The translations under genes and the position numbers were made by a program. A model generated the notes under the pieces. It was not told where the DNA came from. It did no database searches and saw nothing but the letters and a program-made list of their open reading frames with translations. From NCBI GenBank assembly GCA_963575645.1, contig OY754469.1, positions 16,572,001 through 16,636,000 on the forward strand: DNA of 64,000 bases. Reading direction: 5' to 3'. This stretch comes from Xanthostigma xanthostigma. Taxonomy: Eukaryota; Arthropoda; Insecta; Raphidioptera; Raphidiidae. Positions within the stretch are counted from its first letter, which is position 1; every line of letters starts with the position of its first letter. Positions 21,291 through 33,115 of the stretch are shown here, in pieces.

Positions 21291-21581
21291 AAAAAAAATA
21301 ACAATCGCTAACTGATATAGATCACAACACCATATCAGATTTTTTCTGTGTAAGCATTAAATTTTCATTCACGATTATTTTAATAAAAATATAAACTGTT
21401 ACCAACGGTGAATTATTGTTTATCGCCTTATATTCGCAAACAATGCAAACAATATTCACACATTTATGGGAGTGGACAGTGTAAAAATACATGATAAATA
21501 CCTACATAATATTTGTGCTCAGTCAAAATCGATAACGACGCGCCATATAAAATTACAGAATCTACAATATTTATTTAACAA

Positions 21582-21780
21582 CTAGCTGTGCCCGCGGTTC
21601 CCGATCACGCGCATATCGAATTACTGTTGAGTGATTTTAAGTACATACTTTATTTTTGAATTGTTGAAATGCTTAATATTCGTTTCACTTGTAAAAGTTT
21701 CGTATTTTAAGAAAAGGATTTTTCAGGGCCCGATGAGAAGCGAACAGATGACTTTATTAATTAATAGATGTTAATTCGCT
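21582..21780 (-). mobile_element. Helitron remnant, 3' end at 21582
   Basis: CTAGCTGTGCCCGCGGTTCC directly after A is a typical lepidopteran Helitron 3' terminus in reverse. The far end is not identifiable, so the right limit is nominal. Confidence 0.5.
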
Positions 21781-22864
21781 GCGAAGGTTTGCATTATTGA
21801 GGCTCTACTGTACCAGAAAATGGCCATAAATCTTTACGCAACTGTAAAGTAGGTATTACAAATCATTCTTATATGCGACTCTAGCTATTTATAGATTTAT
21901 GCTACCAAAAGGGTGTTAGCCGGAACACAACACCCCTTGCTGTCTATCACGATCAACTTCCAGTAGAAGAATAAAATAGAATATAGTACGTGTATAAAAA
22001 ATAAAAATAACAAACGCGAACAAACTGATTAGCGATCAATAAAAATACTTAATAAATGAATGGTTTGTGAAACTTGTCAGCTTGTACTCTCAAGTTCATG
22101 TTAGGTATACAGATACTTAATCTAAATAAATAATAAAAATACTGTAAAGGAACATCGATCAGGTCTTACACATTTTCGATCAGGTGTTACGAATTTTCGA
22201 TCTGACGCGAGTTTAACATTTTTTACCCATTACAAAAAAAGTGTACAACGCCGCTAAAGAAGTTTTCACTTCAAAAATACTGAATTAATAATATCAAGTT
22301 TTTTAAAATTAATGGACAAACAAAATTATGCCTCACATATGTTGTGGGTTTCCAAGTTGCAAAAAGATTGTTTTAAAGGTCACGATAAAAAACAATTTGG
22401 GAATCACAGCAGGAATAGGGATTACAAGTGGGTATGCTAAAAATATTGTTAGACATAAAAGTGGACGATTCTTTAGGGTTCATTGGAAATTATAACAAAA
22501 TAAATACGTCATAGTTATTCGAAAAATTTCTTTGCTGTATTAAAGTTGAATGAACGCTTTTCTGAAGCTAGCAATATAATATTATGGAAATAAATGCTAT
22601 GTTTGCAGTGAAAACTGATCAAGACACGCACAAAATAAAAACAGGTCTGTTGGATACAGAAGTTTTCAGAATGGCAATTATTATAACCCAACAAGATTCT
22701 GAGGCGTTTCTCTCAAAATCCACTGGACAGATTTTAATAGAATTTACTTGTCAGTTGTAATCGTGAAGACTTCATATCTATAGTAAATTTTATATTATGT
22801 TTCTAATTTAAACTAGACACAATATAGTATCTGCAAAATTATTTACTTTTCGGGTCCCAAGATA
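21781..22864. other. Ly6 intron 1, nothing certain
   Basis: 22140-22215 holds a three-fold ATCAGGTSTTAC/TTTTCGATC motif. A 58-residue open frame at 22584-22760 (MEINAMFAVKTDQDTHKIKT...) looks compositionally normal but matches nothing I know. Confidence 0.35.
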
Positions 22865-23427
22865 CAGTAAGACCCCGCTTAACGCTGTTTCGTTTAGCGC
22901 TGTTTCGGTTTAGCGCTCTTTTATTTCAACCCGGGGATTCCCCGAAATTGTGCGCAGCGTATTACATAACATATCCGAAACAGTGTAGTTGTGTTTCTTG
23001 TTGCGGTGCTCTACGGACGCATTTTTATCATTTGAAAAATTTGTTGACATTATTATAAGTATAAATTTATATAATACTATAACGAGTAATAGAGTGACAA
23101 ATATTATGATCTTTAGTTTTTATCATGGGTGATAATGAAAAACAAGAAAAGAAAGCAACCAGACAAAGCATTTCACTGGAAACTAAAATGCAAGTGATTA
23201 GAAGATTAGATTCTGGTTTATATTGTTTTTATTTTTGTAAGAAATACATGTTTGGTTTTATTTGTGTTAAAAAAAAACATAATTATTAAATTTAATACCT
23301 AACCAATTTTCTATCCATCTTCCCCTAACCCCATTATTTACATGTTAAGATAGCATCGTTTAGCGCTGTTTCGCATTACGCTCTACTTTGCTGGAACGTA
23401 TCCCCCGCGTTAAACGGCGTATTACTG
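22865..23427 (+). mobile_element. Tigger/pogo-like element, internally deleted
   Basis: Bounded by CAGTAAGACCCCGCTTAACG and the complement of CAGTAATACGCCGTTTAACG, with TA on each side (22863-22864, 23428-23429). Subterminal repeats of TTTAGCGCTGTTTCG occur at both ends. The interior keeps only the start of the transposase. Confidence 0.85.
23125..23289 (+). pseudogene. Tigger transposase N-terminal remnant
   Basis: MGDNEKQEKKATRQSISLET then KMQVIRRLDSG is the start of the CENP-B/pogo-type helix-turn-helix DNA-binding region. After about 31 codons the sequence changes to hydrophobic, low-complexity residues and stops at 23289, marking the internal deletion. No catalytic domain. Confidence 0.7.
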
Positions 23428-23837
23428 TATATTTTTTCTTTCTCTATTAGTCCATTATTCATAGATACTCCATATGGAGATCTTTAAAAATTGTAGTTTG
23501 GGGTACCTCCTAAATATAAGTTCAATATATAACCGTTTTATTTGAAGTTAATCCGTTACACTCAAATTGATTGAAAGATATGTCTTACAAATTTAATAAA
23601 TGTTTACAAAATTAGAATATATATATTCTTATAATATATCTTTTACTTACATGTGGTCTGTGGACGAAATTGCACAGTATCTATAAAAAAGACAAGAATT
23701 ATTATATTATGAACATTCATTCAACATTACTGGCTCACAGTATTAGTGCTCCACAGAAAATATTTTTGTATATTATGAATCCTATAATTTTAAGACATAA
23801 CGTATATTTCAAGTTTAATAAAAAATAAGTAACGACT

Positions 23838-24850
23838 TTAATAATAATAATAATAATAAATTCCTTTAACTCCTAAGTGGAGCATAGGGCCTCTACGAAA
23901 TTTTTAAATCTAGTCCTATCTTTTGCCATATGTTTAACTTGAAGCCAGGTAGTTCCTTGTTCCATAACTTCTTCACGAACAGTTCTTCTCCAGGATATTT
24001 TTGGTCTGCCTCTTTTTCGGTATCCCTGTGGGACTTCCAATCCAAGGCTCTCTTTGCTATGTCGTCATCTGTCTTTCGTAGCGTGTGTCCTATCCAATTC
24101 CATTTTCTACGTTTTATAATTACACAGATTTGTTCAAGACATGCACGTTTCCAAAGTTCGTTGTTCGAGACGTGTTCATACCATTTCACCTTGAGGATTG
24201 TTCTGAGACATTTGTTTATGAAGATTTGCAGTTTAGTTGTTATGGCTTTCGTCACTTTCCAGGTTTCAGATCCATATAGAAGGACCGATTTTACATTTGA
24301 GTTAAAAATACGCAACTTCGTTTTTTCAAAAATCATACTTGAATGCCAAATACGATTTAAACTTCCGAACGCTTGGGATGCTTTTTTGATTCTACTGTCT
24401 ATATCCACTTCTGCTCCTCCATCATTGCTAATTATACTGCCCAGATAACAAAATTCTTCCACTTCTTTAACAGGTATATCTTTTATTACCAACTGTTGAC
24501 GACTCACCTTACCGATTTTCATAGCGACTGTCTTATCTATATTGATACGGAGACGTGCGACTTCTGCCTGTTCCAAGAGGAGATCTATTTTTGCTTGCAT
24601 ATCCGCGCTATTATTTGCCAAAAGGCAGACATCATCTGCATAGTCTAGGTCTTCCAGTCTTCCAGTTAATATCCACCTAATTCCTCTTGGTGTACTAATA
24701 ACCTTTTCCATTATATAATTAATTACCAACGTAAATAGCATTGGCGAAAGTATGCAGCCTTGTTTTACTCCAGAATTAATGCCAAAATGTTCTGATAATT
24801 TCCTTTTATGAGCTACTCTGCATCGCATATCTCTATACATAATACAATTC
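23838..24850 (-). mobile_element. 5'-truncated non-LTR retrotransposon (LINE) copy
   Basis: A LINE in minus orientation, ending in a (TTA)n tail (plus-strand TAA repeats at 23838-23860) after the coding region. The 5' break is near 24845, inside the reverse transcriptase. Endonuclease and fingers are lost, as usual for incomplete reverse transcription. It lies antisense in intron 1 of the Ly6 gene. No TSD could be fixed. Confidence 0.85.
23893..24840 (-). pseudogene. LINE reverse transcriptase, C-terminal part, frameshifted
   Basis: Contains reverse-transcriptase blocks INSGVKQGCILSPMLF and LEDLDYADDVCLLA (the YADD active-site box), then the C-terminal region with EEFCYLGSIISNDGG, SVLLYGSETWK, FINKCLRTIL and KRRKWNWIGHTLRK, typical of LINEs that often appear as jockey- or craniofacial-development-like proteins in annotations. 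Between about 24025 and 24045 the frame breaks: in the main frame the end is nonsense, whereas another frame continues with RKRGRPKISWRRT and ends FVEALCST just before the stop and tail. One indel therefore disables this copy. Clade not certain. Confidence 0.85.
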
Positions 24851-25230
24851 CATAATAAGGTTTCGAATAACGACTTTACGTATAATTAATTAATTATTAT
24901 AGCAATAGATAAAAACGACCTGTAAAGAAATAAAAATCATTAATTATAATGAATTTTACGGCATAATATAATTGCGTAATATATTATAGAATTTTTCAAT
25001 CCTTGTTACTTTATTGATTTTCAGTTTGAAATTTACGTACTAAAATTTGTCGATTTTGCAAACCCTAGAAGAGGAATCCATAAAAACTATAATCTAATTT
25101 ACGTTGACGGATCTTGTTTAAAGTTTCATATACAGTGTGTTCACCTAAAGTGGTAACAGTGAACAATTCGTGTATCCTACTAGTATACAAAAAAAAAACG
25201 TGTATATAGTTTTTTGTTCAAATCCGGATT
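24851..25230. other. Ly6 intron 1, AT-rich
   Basis: No gene. 25195-25230 carries the AAATCCGGATT block shared with the elements at 2.4 and 52.6 kb. Confidence 0.4.
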
Positions 25231-25366
25231 TGGATCTTCTTCAGAAATATCTAAAAAATATAAAAATTAATTAGTATTAAGTTATTTATTAACTAATCGA
25301 TTAGTTAATAAATAACTTAATACTAATTAATTTTTATATTTTTTAGATATTTCTGAAGAAGATCCA
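25231..25366. repeat. Perfect 136-bp palindrome
   Basis: Two 68-bp arms, TGGATCTTCTTCAGAAATAT onward, are exact reverse complements with no spacer, centred at ATCGAT (25296-25301). I compared the arms base by base and found no mismatch. It sits next to sequence of the GATCCGGA inverted-repeat family and is probably the junction of two head-to-head ends. Confidence 0.9.
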
Positions 25367-25900
25367 CTTGCGGTCAAGAAAATAACTTTATAAATTGGCA
25401 ATTCCAAATTTCCTGCAGAAAGAATAAGTCATTAAGTCATCTAACAATGTCGAATGCAATCTAACAGATTTTTCCAAACATCAAAATAATATGGCACTAC
25501 AAATTTTCTTATTACTAAAGCCAATATTTGTCATCATTTTTTATTTAAATCAACATTGTTGATGCGATGGTATTTTTGTTGCGCAGTGAAAAGCGAAGGT
25601 GGTATGGAGAAGTTCCTTAAAAACGATTACGGAGTGCTGTTGATGCCAAACTGTATAAACTTTATATTGTGTATTTTAAATAAACCTAATAGAAATTTTC
25701 AAATTTTTTTTGACCGCATGTTGGGTCACTCCTAACATTATTTTCTTTTAATAATATCGATTAACCGCAAGTGGGACGACAATTGTTCTGACCGCAAATG
25801 GCACGATCGCAAGTGGCACTAAATCAGCTGCCAAATTTTAAGTTTGGACAAATGGCGCCAGATTTGAAAACTGAATATCGCATTCGCGATCATCGGCGAT

Positions 25901-26089
25901 CTACCCATCGATTTGATACAATAATAACTACAGTGCTAGTGCGTGTTAACAGTTAGTTGTGACAGGGAGGCTTACTGGCCGACCCTTAATACCACTCGAC
26001 AGTGATCTTATCAATTATGATCTCAGCTGTGAATGGCCCTAGTGTGCCGACCCGGCTTTACTGGATTAAAAAAAAAAAAAAAAAAAAAA
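25901..26089 (+). mobile_element. Short polyadenylated retrocopy with 12-bp TSD
   Basis: The 12 bp ATCATCGGCGAT occurs at 25889-25900 and again at 26090-26101, enclosing a 189-bp insert that ends in about 22 A residues. This is the signature of LINE-mediated retroposition. The insert (CTACCCATCGATTTGATACA... GTGTGCCGACCCGGCTTTAC) has no open frame and no A/B boxes I can see; it could be a SINE, a truncated LINE end, or a retroposed non-coding RNA. Confidence 0.8.
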
Positions 26090-26101
26090 ATCATCGGCGA
26101 T

Positions 26102-27514
26102 AGATATTCGTTTTCGCATTCGAGAATACTTAAACATTGACAGTCTAGGTGTTACATCACTAGCATATACAAATAAAAAATACATAACATTTAAAAAATA
26201 TATATATAAAATGTATGTAAATTAAATTTAATGAGAGGCACTCGACTGTGATTTGCATGTTTCGTATTTTCAAAAACACTTCATGTCTGTGCAAACTCTT
26301 CACGTACGCTAAATAGATTATCGCGGTGATCTATGTTTAGAACTTTTAATTAATTAGTGTTCAGCGTCATATATAATAATACAATTAAGTAGAAAGCCTT
26401 ATGCAGTGATGCAACGTGTCCATGTGGCCTACATTTACTAAACAAATAAAGTGAACTTAAAACATTGAATTTTTGATTATAAAATTTGTCTTGTCCAATC
26501 GGCAAAAGGGTTAAAATTACAAGAAAAGGTGAGACGATAAATAAGAAAAAACGAATGATAGGTACAATAGGGTCGTCCCACATTTTTTTTTAAGTAAAAC
26601 TTCTTGACTTGGGGAGTAAGCTGGTGAATGTCTGACGAGAGATTTACGGAAGTGTGATCGGGCGAGGCAAAGTTGAGAGGGAGATACCTATAAGTTAGTG
26701 AAGATATAAAGAAGATGACAAATACTTCACTGACTAGTGGCGCCATCAGATGGGCGAAACAAATACTTCACAGGCTACTGACGTCATCGGGTGGCCGAAA
26801 ATATAATCAGTACTAACAATAGAATGACACTTACTTTACTTGCCAGTGGCGCTATCGGGTGACAGAAAAAAGTTTTGTAAACCTACTTTAAATAATATTT
26901 CATAAAGATTTACGCTTAAAATCCAACGAGAGTCAAGTAATTGCAATGTATTACTTTTGTTTTCATTATTTTTATGTTTATATTTCTTTCTTCTTACATT
27001 AAACTGTTTCTTTCGTTCTTAAACAATTTTATAAATTAATATTTTGTTCAATACATTAAATATTCTACGTTTAAAGTGAATCAAAATTGTAAAATCATTT
27101 TAAAGTTCATATTTTGTGAATTTTCGGGTGAAGTTTTACTCTAATCGTGTGGTCTAAAACTCACTCGTTTTTTTTTTTGAGGGATGGATTTTACAATAAA
27201 AATAGATCATGAAACAATTCAGCTACTTTTCGTGTCTGTATAGCGGTACTAAAATGACCCTTTTCCGCACTAAATTTACAAATAATAAATATGTATTCCA
27301 TAAAAACTGGTATGTTTTCAGCAAGATAAGAAATACTGGAAGTTGGGTACCAACAGTATATATGTATATTCAAAATTGATCCACCCTTTTTCAAGTGATG
27401 GTATACCTATTACAAACAAATAGACACAAAAATTCTCTAAACAAGTTTTTCCATCTATAGGTTATACAAAATATCCAAAAACCAATGACGTCTCGTTCGA
27501 ATTTTATAGATAAA
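26102..27514. other. Ly6 intron 1 with degenerate short repeats
   Basis: 26722-26870 contains three degenerate copies of a CTAGTGGCGCCATCAGATGG-like unit. The remainder is AT-rich with no supported gene. Confidence 0.4.
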
Positions 27515-27877
27515 CTAGCGTCCCGCCCGGTTTCACCCGGGTGCAAAAGACCGAATGGGGGGAGGTACATGAGTACGTACATTCATCTTAGTTTACCGAG
27601 ATGAATGTTGTGTTCAAATTTCATGATGATCGGAGTTACCGTTCAAAAGTTTTTGTCTGACGAACAAATTTTGAGTCACATTTTACAACATTTTTCATTG
27701 ATGCTCCCCTCCTATTAGTCGTAGCGTGATATTATATTATAGCCTATAATCCTTCCTCGATAAATGGGCTATCCAACAAAAAAAAATTTCAATTCGAACT
27801 AGTCGTTCCTGAGATTAGCGCGTTAAACCAAACAAACAAACAAACTCTTCAGCTTTATATATTAGTATTAGTATAGA
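27515..27877 (-). mobile_element. Non-autonomous Helitron, copy C (internally deleted)
   Basis: Intact 3' CTAG (as CTAG at 27515, preceded by A) with CCCGGTTTCACCCGGG hairpin, and 5' TCTATAC end at 27877 followed by T. Matches copies A and B but lacks the tRNA-like middle. A tandem ATTAGT duplication sits near the 5' end. Confidence 0.85.
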
Positions 27878-27913
27878 TTAGTAGTTTAGTCAATGAGTGC
27901 TCATAAGGGGCAT

Positions 27914-29090
27914 CTAGATGGAAATGTCGAAAGCAGAACATTTGACTTAGGAACTTTGTTTGGACTAGTTAGGAGATAAACATACTAAAAGTCCTTGCCC
28001 CTCTGAGGTACGCCCGAAGGGGGGGAGCACAAAGAAGGTCCCGTTTTTTTGTTTTTTGCTTTCATCTCGAAAACGGTACGTCGTACGAAATTTTGTTGTA
28101 ATACATAATGAAAGCTGATAAAATTCTCTACAACTTTAGCTTTCACACTTTTTATCTATCTCCAATCTTTGCCTAGCTATGAGCTCCGAAAAATGGTCGA
28201 AAAATGATCGATTTTCAAAAATGTGTTAAATTCTCTGTAGCACATTGTAACAATACGAATTTGTCAAAATCATTTCGTATCGCTAATCCAAACTATTAAA
28301 AACACCCACACACTATTAAAAAATAACATAAGCTTTAACCTATTGACGGCCCTGGGCACATTAAGATTATGGGGCCCCTATGACCTTAACAGAGCAGTAT
28401 TTTGTTAGAATAGACAAAGAAAATAGATAAACAAGGTTCTAGATTCTAAGTCGAGGAATGTGATATAAAATGCATATATTTAAAAGGATCACGTTCCCAA
28501 TTTTAACATGAAGGACACAAAAAAAATAAGTATATGAAAAATAGTTCACTGATGATTTTTGTTTAAAACAGTTTAGGTACTTAGTATACCATTAAACTAG
28601 GGGGTCCCTATCGATCGCAGGGCCCTGGGCACGTGCCAGAGTGCCCAGTGGGAAAGAGGGCCCTGTGTGGAGGTACTCCCAGCTTATGTTATTTTTTAAT
28701 AGTGTGTGGGTGTTTTTAATAGTGTGGATGAGCGATACGAAATGATTTTGACAAATTCGTATTGTTACAATGTGCTACAGAGAATTTAACACATTTTTGA
28801 AAATCGACCATTTTTCGGAGCTCATAGCTAGGCAAAGATTGGAGATAGATAAAAAGTGTGAAAACTAAAGTTGTAGAGAATTTTATCAGCTTTCATTATG
28901 TATTCCAACAAAATTTCGTACGACGTACCGTTTTCAAGATGAAAGCAAAATACCAAAAAACGGGACCTTCTTTGTGCTCCCCCCCTTCGGGCGTACCTCG
29001 GAGGGGTAAGGACTTTTAGTATGTTTATCTCCTAACTAGTCCAAACAAAGTTCCTAAGTCAAATGTTCTGCTTTCGACTTTTCCATCTAG
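27914..29090. mobile_element. 1.18-kb DNA element with ~415-bp inverted repeats
   Basis: Arms 27914-28334 and 28681-29090 are long inverted repeats of high identity, with outer bases CTAGATGGAAA/TTTCCATCTAG. The 346-bp centre holds GGGCCCTGGGCAC-type segments like the hAT end sequence next door. No open frame of note and no obvious TSD. Superfamily unknown; non-autonomous. Confidence 0.85.
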
Positions 29091-29178
29091 AATTATTCGT
29101 TGCTTAAGCTATAGTGTATTGATGATTATAGAAGTAAGGAAATCTACAACCTACCCTAAATAGGAAGATATTTGCTAG

Positions 29179-29517
29179 CAGGGCCGTCTTGGAACATGCG
29201 AGGCCCTGAGCCGAAAAAAGCTTGGAGGCCCTTTTAAGAAATTCGTAATGGGTAAATAGAAGATCAATGTTCATGAATCTTGTAATAGGTTTTTTTATCA
29301 TACATTTTAATTAATTTTGATTGAATTTTGTATTTCAGATAGTATATTGTTCATATTGTTTTCATGTTCAATAAAATTTATCAAACATATTTTTTGTTTG
29401 TTTACTGTTTGTTACAATTATTTATTTCTCCATTCAATTTTGCATATTTTCGTGGTTTTGAATATTAGGGGGGCCCTGGACTTGGGCTCGGTCGGCCCAC
29501 ACCTAAAGACGGCCCTG
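29179..29517. mobile_element. hAT MITE
   Basis: CAGGGCCGTCTT at the left and AAGACGGCCCTG at the right form a perfect 12-bp inverted repeat. The flanks TTTGCTAG (29171-29178) and TTTTCTAG (29518-29525) are an 8-bp duplication with one mismatch. 339 bp, non-coding. Confidence 0.85.
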
Positions 29518-29525
29518 TTTTCTAG

Positions 29526-32500
29526 CATTATGCAACAAAAATAATTTAAACAGATAGGATAGGTATACATAATACAAAACAAAACAAACTTTTAGCCACG
29601 AATCAAAGTTGTTAAACGTAAAGAAAAATTGTTTTCCTCATTTTCTCTAACACGATCCACGATATTATGATGATAGCGGCAGAAGGAAAACTGCAAGACT
29701 TCATAACTTTCCAACTACAAGCTTCATTACTGCGTTAAATAAATAAAAAGATTAGCAGCAACTGTGTCAAGTAAGGAGAAGAGATAAAGTTCATCATTGA
29801 AACAACTTCAACACTCCAGATTATTGAACAGTACGCTACTTGAATTTGAAAGGCGAGAGGTCACGATGTCAAATAGAAAGACATTATAATATTTTGTTAA
29901 CGCAATACTGTTTAAAGCCCTGGTATCCTAAAATAGCTGTACCGTAATATAGCTCTGTTCTATATACTAACTTTTCTACGAACGGTAACAACCATAGTAG
30001 GTATAGCTAAAACAAAACTGTTTGTATCGGTGTTGGAATACGTTTTAGCTACTGCGCATGACTGTGACGGTTCTGTTACCGTTTGCAGAGAGGTCGGAAC
30101 AGAGCTATAACGACCGTTTATTTGACGGTGAATGACGTCACAAAAAACGGGTGCATAGAAGTAAGCGGTGCCGCCGCTGACGAGAAAACCTCGTCCATGT
30201 ACTTCTATGCACACGTTTTTAGTTACGTGATTCATCGTCATATAAAAATTATTTTCTTTCGTAATAAATTTACCGTTTTCATTTGCAACTCAAAAACATT
30301 TGGAGTGAGTCAACGATAGCGTATTTAAATTATAAAATCTGAAGTTGTATCAAACATAAAACGTTGGCTGGAGTCAGCAAAGGTCAGGCTTGTTCATTTT
30401 TAACATGACTGGGTCAACTGGTCGCTACAAATTCGATAATACCTATATTATGTCAAAATACAAGTATGAGTTGAGCATGAGACGATGTTTCATCACGCAA
30501 AATGAAACTGATTTGAGATAAGAATAGAGGACAAATCTGTGACCACAGCTAAAATGGGTTACGTGGTATTTTTGATAATTCTTGTGTATTTATTTATTTT
30601 TTTATTTATTATTATAAACTTTTGTGTATTCAGCCACTAACTAAGCTATAAATAATTCTGACTAAACATATTACTACATACACACAATATATAGAGGACA
30701 CAAGATAGATGGACCATATTGATATTGGAATCAGGACTACGGAAGTGCCTCGAACCCAACTCGGTGGGCAAAACTAACAAGAAGTCAGGAACACAGACGG
30801 CCGGGAAAGGGTGTATTTATTTATAGCTGTATTTATAGAAGATGCAAACTCATTAAATCTCTATACGCACATTTGAAGCAAACCCAATTGCAATATCATA
30901 CATGACAATTGTAATTTTATTTTTAATAATTAATTGAAAATCAAATTGACCCCATCACCAATTCTCAGATTAATACCTAGAAAAAGGGAAAGATTATCAA
31001 AAAGGAATTTAAATATATACTTATTCATCCAATTTTCCGTTGTCATGAGAAAAAAAAGCAGTACGGCTGATGATATTTGCCTTGATGTATCTCTTCCAGG
31101 GACATCGAACTTCGTGGGTGTTCAGGGTTTTCAACATCAACAGAACAAAAATAGTGGGCACGAAGCCCCGACCACAGGCATGCAATGATCAATCGGAAAT
31201 ACCACTGAAATACCTATACCAATGATCACTTGAAAGTTATATACGTACAAATGATACGTATCAATTAAAAAAAACATTTAAATATACGCTGGAGTCCGAA
31301 CTTATCTCGTAGGAAGTTGCCTTAAGGCGTGCTGTTTTTATCGCGAGAAATGGATACTACGTTAGATGTTTAAATCGCCATTAGGCCTTTGAATCGCCAT
31401 GTACCATTTTTTTGCACATAACCAGAGAAGAGAGACTATATACAAGTTCAATCCTGGGTTATATTTGGCGATCACCCCAAAGCACAATTCCCACCCCAAT
31501 TGTCAGATGGCGATGTCGCGCACTCAAGCTTCGGTTCCGCAACGCCAAGTGGCGATAATTAATAATTTCAGCTTCACACCTTAATCATTGTATTTTTTAT
31601 ATTTTTTTATTAATTTCAAAAAAAAATTCGACAGAAATTGAGGAATTTCTTATATTTATTTTCTACGGTGTTTAGATAAACGCTCAAATTTACTTCTGAA
31701 GATGAGAGATGGAAATATACGTCCCCCACCTCTGTACACTAAACTTCGATCGTTCTGTCATCTAACAAAAACAAGACAAACTATAATTTCCGGCCACACT
31801 GTTCCATTAGATATAAACTTCTATACAGTATCTCTTCTAGCTGATATAACTAAAAGAATTTAAAGCCTCGTTCGATATTTTAGATTTCCACAGTAGATTT
31901 TATAAAAAAAAGATTTCATTTATTACCTACCATAAAGTGCTTTTTAAGTAGAATGTTCACCCGGATTACTTATGTAGATGATTAATCTATTATATTACCT
32001 ATTATCTATTTTTGACAATGTACCTATACATAACTATAATAAATAACAAACTTTTTTAATTAAAATTATAAACTACATAATTATGGAAGCAACGTAATGT
32101 AATCATATCATCTTCATCTCTAAAGATCCCATGAAGTCATTTAATCCTTAAATCTCTATTTTAGAGTTAGGTGGAGCTAGAGATCCCTCTAGGCGGAGTT
32201 AATAAGTATTTAGGATCAGTACAGTGGCGTACACAATTATAATAATCACAATAAAGTATGTCATGATTCAAAGTGTAGCAAAAATCTAACTTATTTCATT
32301 TTGTCTTGTAACAGTAAATATAATTTATGTACGTTCACATATCCAATATGGAACGTGAGCATTGATCGAAAGTAATATTGAAGACTATCGTTTTTAAACT
32401 GCATGGGTGAGGGTGTAGAAGGGGGGGGGAGGTCAGGATGATTACATAATAACAAGGCCTTGTGAATAGTCGCTATGTCATGTTATCATGTATTCATGAA

Positions 32501-32668
32501 CTCGTATTATTTTTCCAAGCTTTTAGGCAAAAATGTAGTTCCTAATGTTAAAAAAAATCAAAAACTGAGAAAAGATATTTAGAAATGCAAGAGACAGCTT
32601 GTTAGATCACAGGTAAGGACATCAGCCTCTATTTAGAAATGCAAAAGCACTTAACTGTCCACTTTTTT
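29526..32668. other. Ly6 intron 1, low repeat density
   Basis: No gene recognised. 29985-30100 shares the GCGCAGTAGCTAAAAC repeat with 4 kb. 30121-30243 is a hairpin: GTGCATAGAAGTA and its complement TACTTCTATGCAC within arms of about 45 bp around a GC-rich loop. Open frames at 30934-31188 and 31399-31584 have no recognisable domain. A run of nine G lies near 32421. Confidence 0.5.
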
Positions 32669-32675
32669 TCCAATT

Positions 32676-33115
32676 AACCGAGCGGAGTGGCGTAGTGGTG
32701 AGAGCACTAGACTCGCATTCGGGGGAGGTACCGGGTTCGAATCCCGGCGAGGGCAGATGTGACTGGAACTTTTTCCTACTGCCTCTCGCCGAGAAACGGT
32801 AATTCCTGTACCGGTCATCATGTTAAGGTTTTCCATGGTTTCCCTCAATAATTCCAGATAAATATCGAGATGGTTTCTTATTCAAAGCCATGGCCGATTA
32901 CCTGTCAAGCTCCTATGCTCAAAATTTGCCTACCTTATCCTAATGCCCTTAAATTCCTTCATTCGCCCGTTGCTATTAATTCAGTGAAGTTTAAAAATGT
33001 AGAACGGGAAGTGTGATAGATGAAAAATAGTAATGGTGCGAACGACGTCTGTTATGACATAAAGTCGAGAAACGGACGTTAAACGCATTATTATTATTAT
33101 TATTAATTATTTTCC
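32676..33115 (+). mobile_element. tRNA-derived SINE
   Basis: The 5' head is tRNA-like with pol III A box TGGCGTAGTGG (32688-32698) and B box GGTTCGAATCC (32734-32744); the anticodon position reads CGC (Ala-like) in GACTCGCATTC. A 300-bp unrelated body follows and the 3' end is (ATT)n. The 7-bp TCCAATT flanks both sides (32669-32675, 33116-33122). Oriented with the Ly6 gene. Confidence 0.88.

Noticed and set aside
22328-22495. Short frame starting MPHICCGFPSCKK, resembling the start of a THAP finger
   Set aside because: Cysteine spacing does not fit THAP well, and the remainder is low-information; only 55 residues.
32676-32755. A working tRNA-Ala gene
   Set aside because: It continues into a SINE body with an ATT tail and target duplications.
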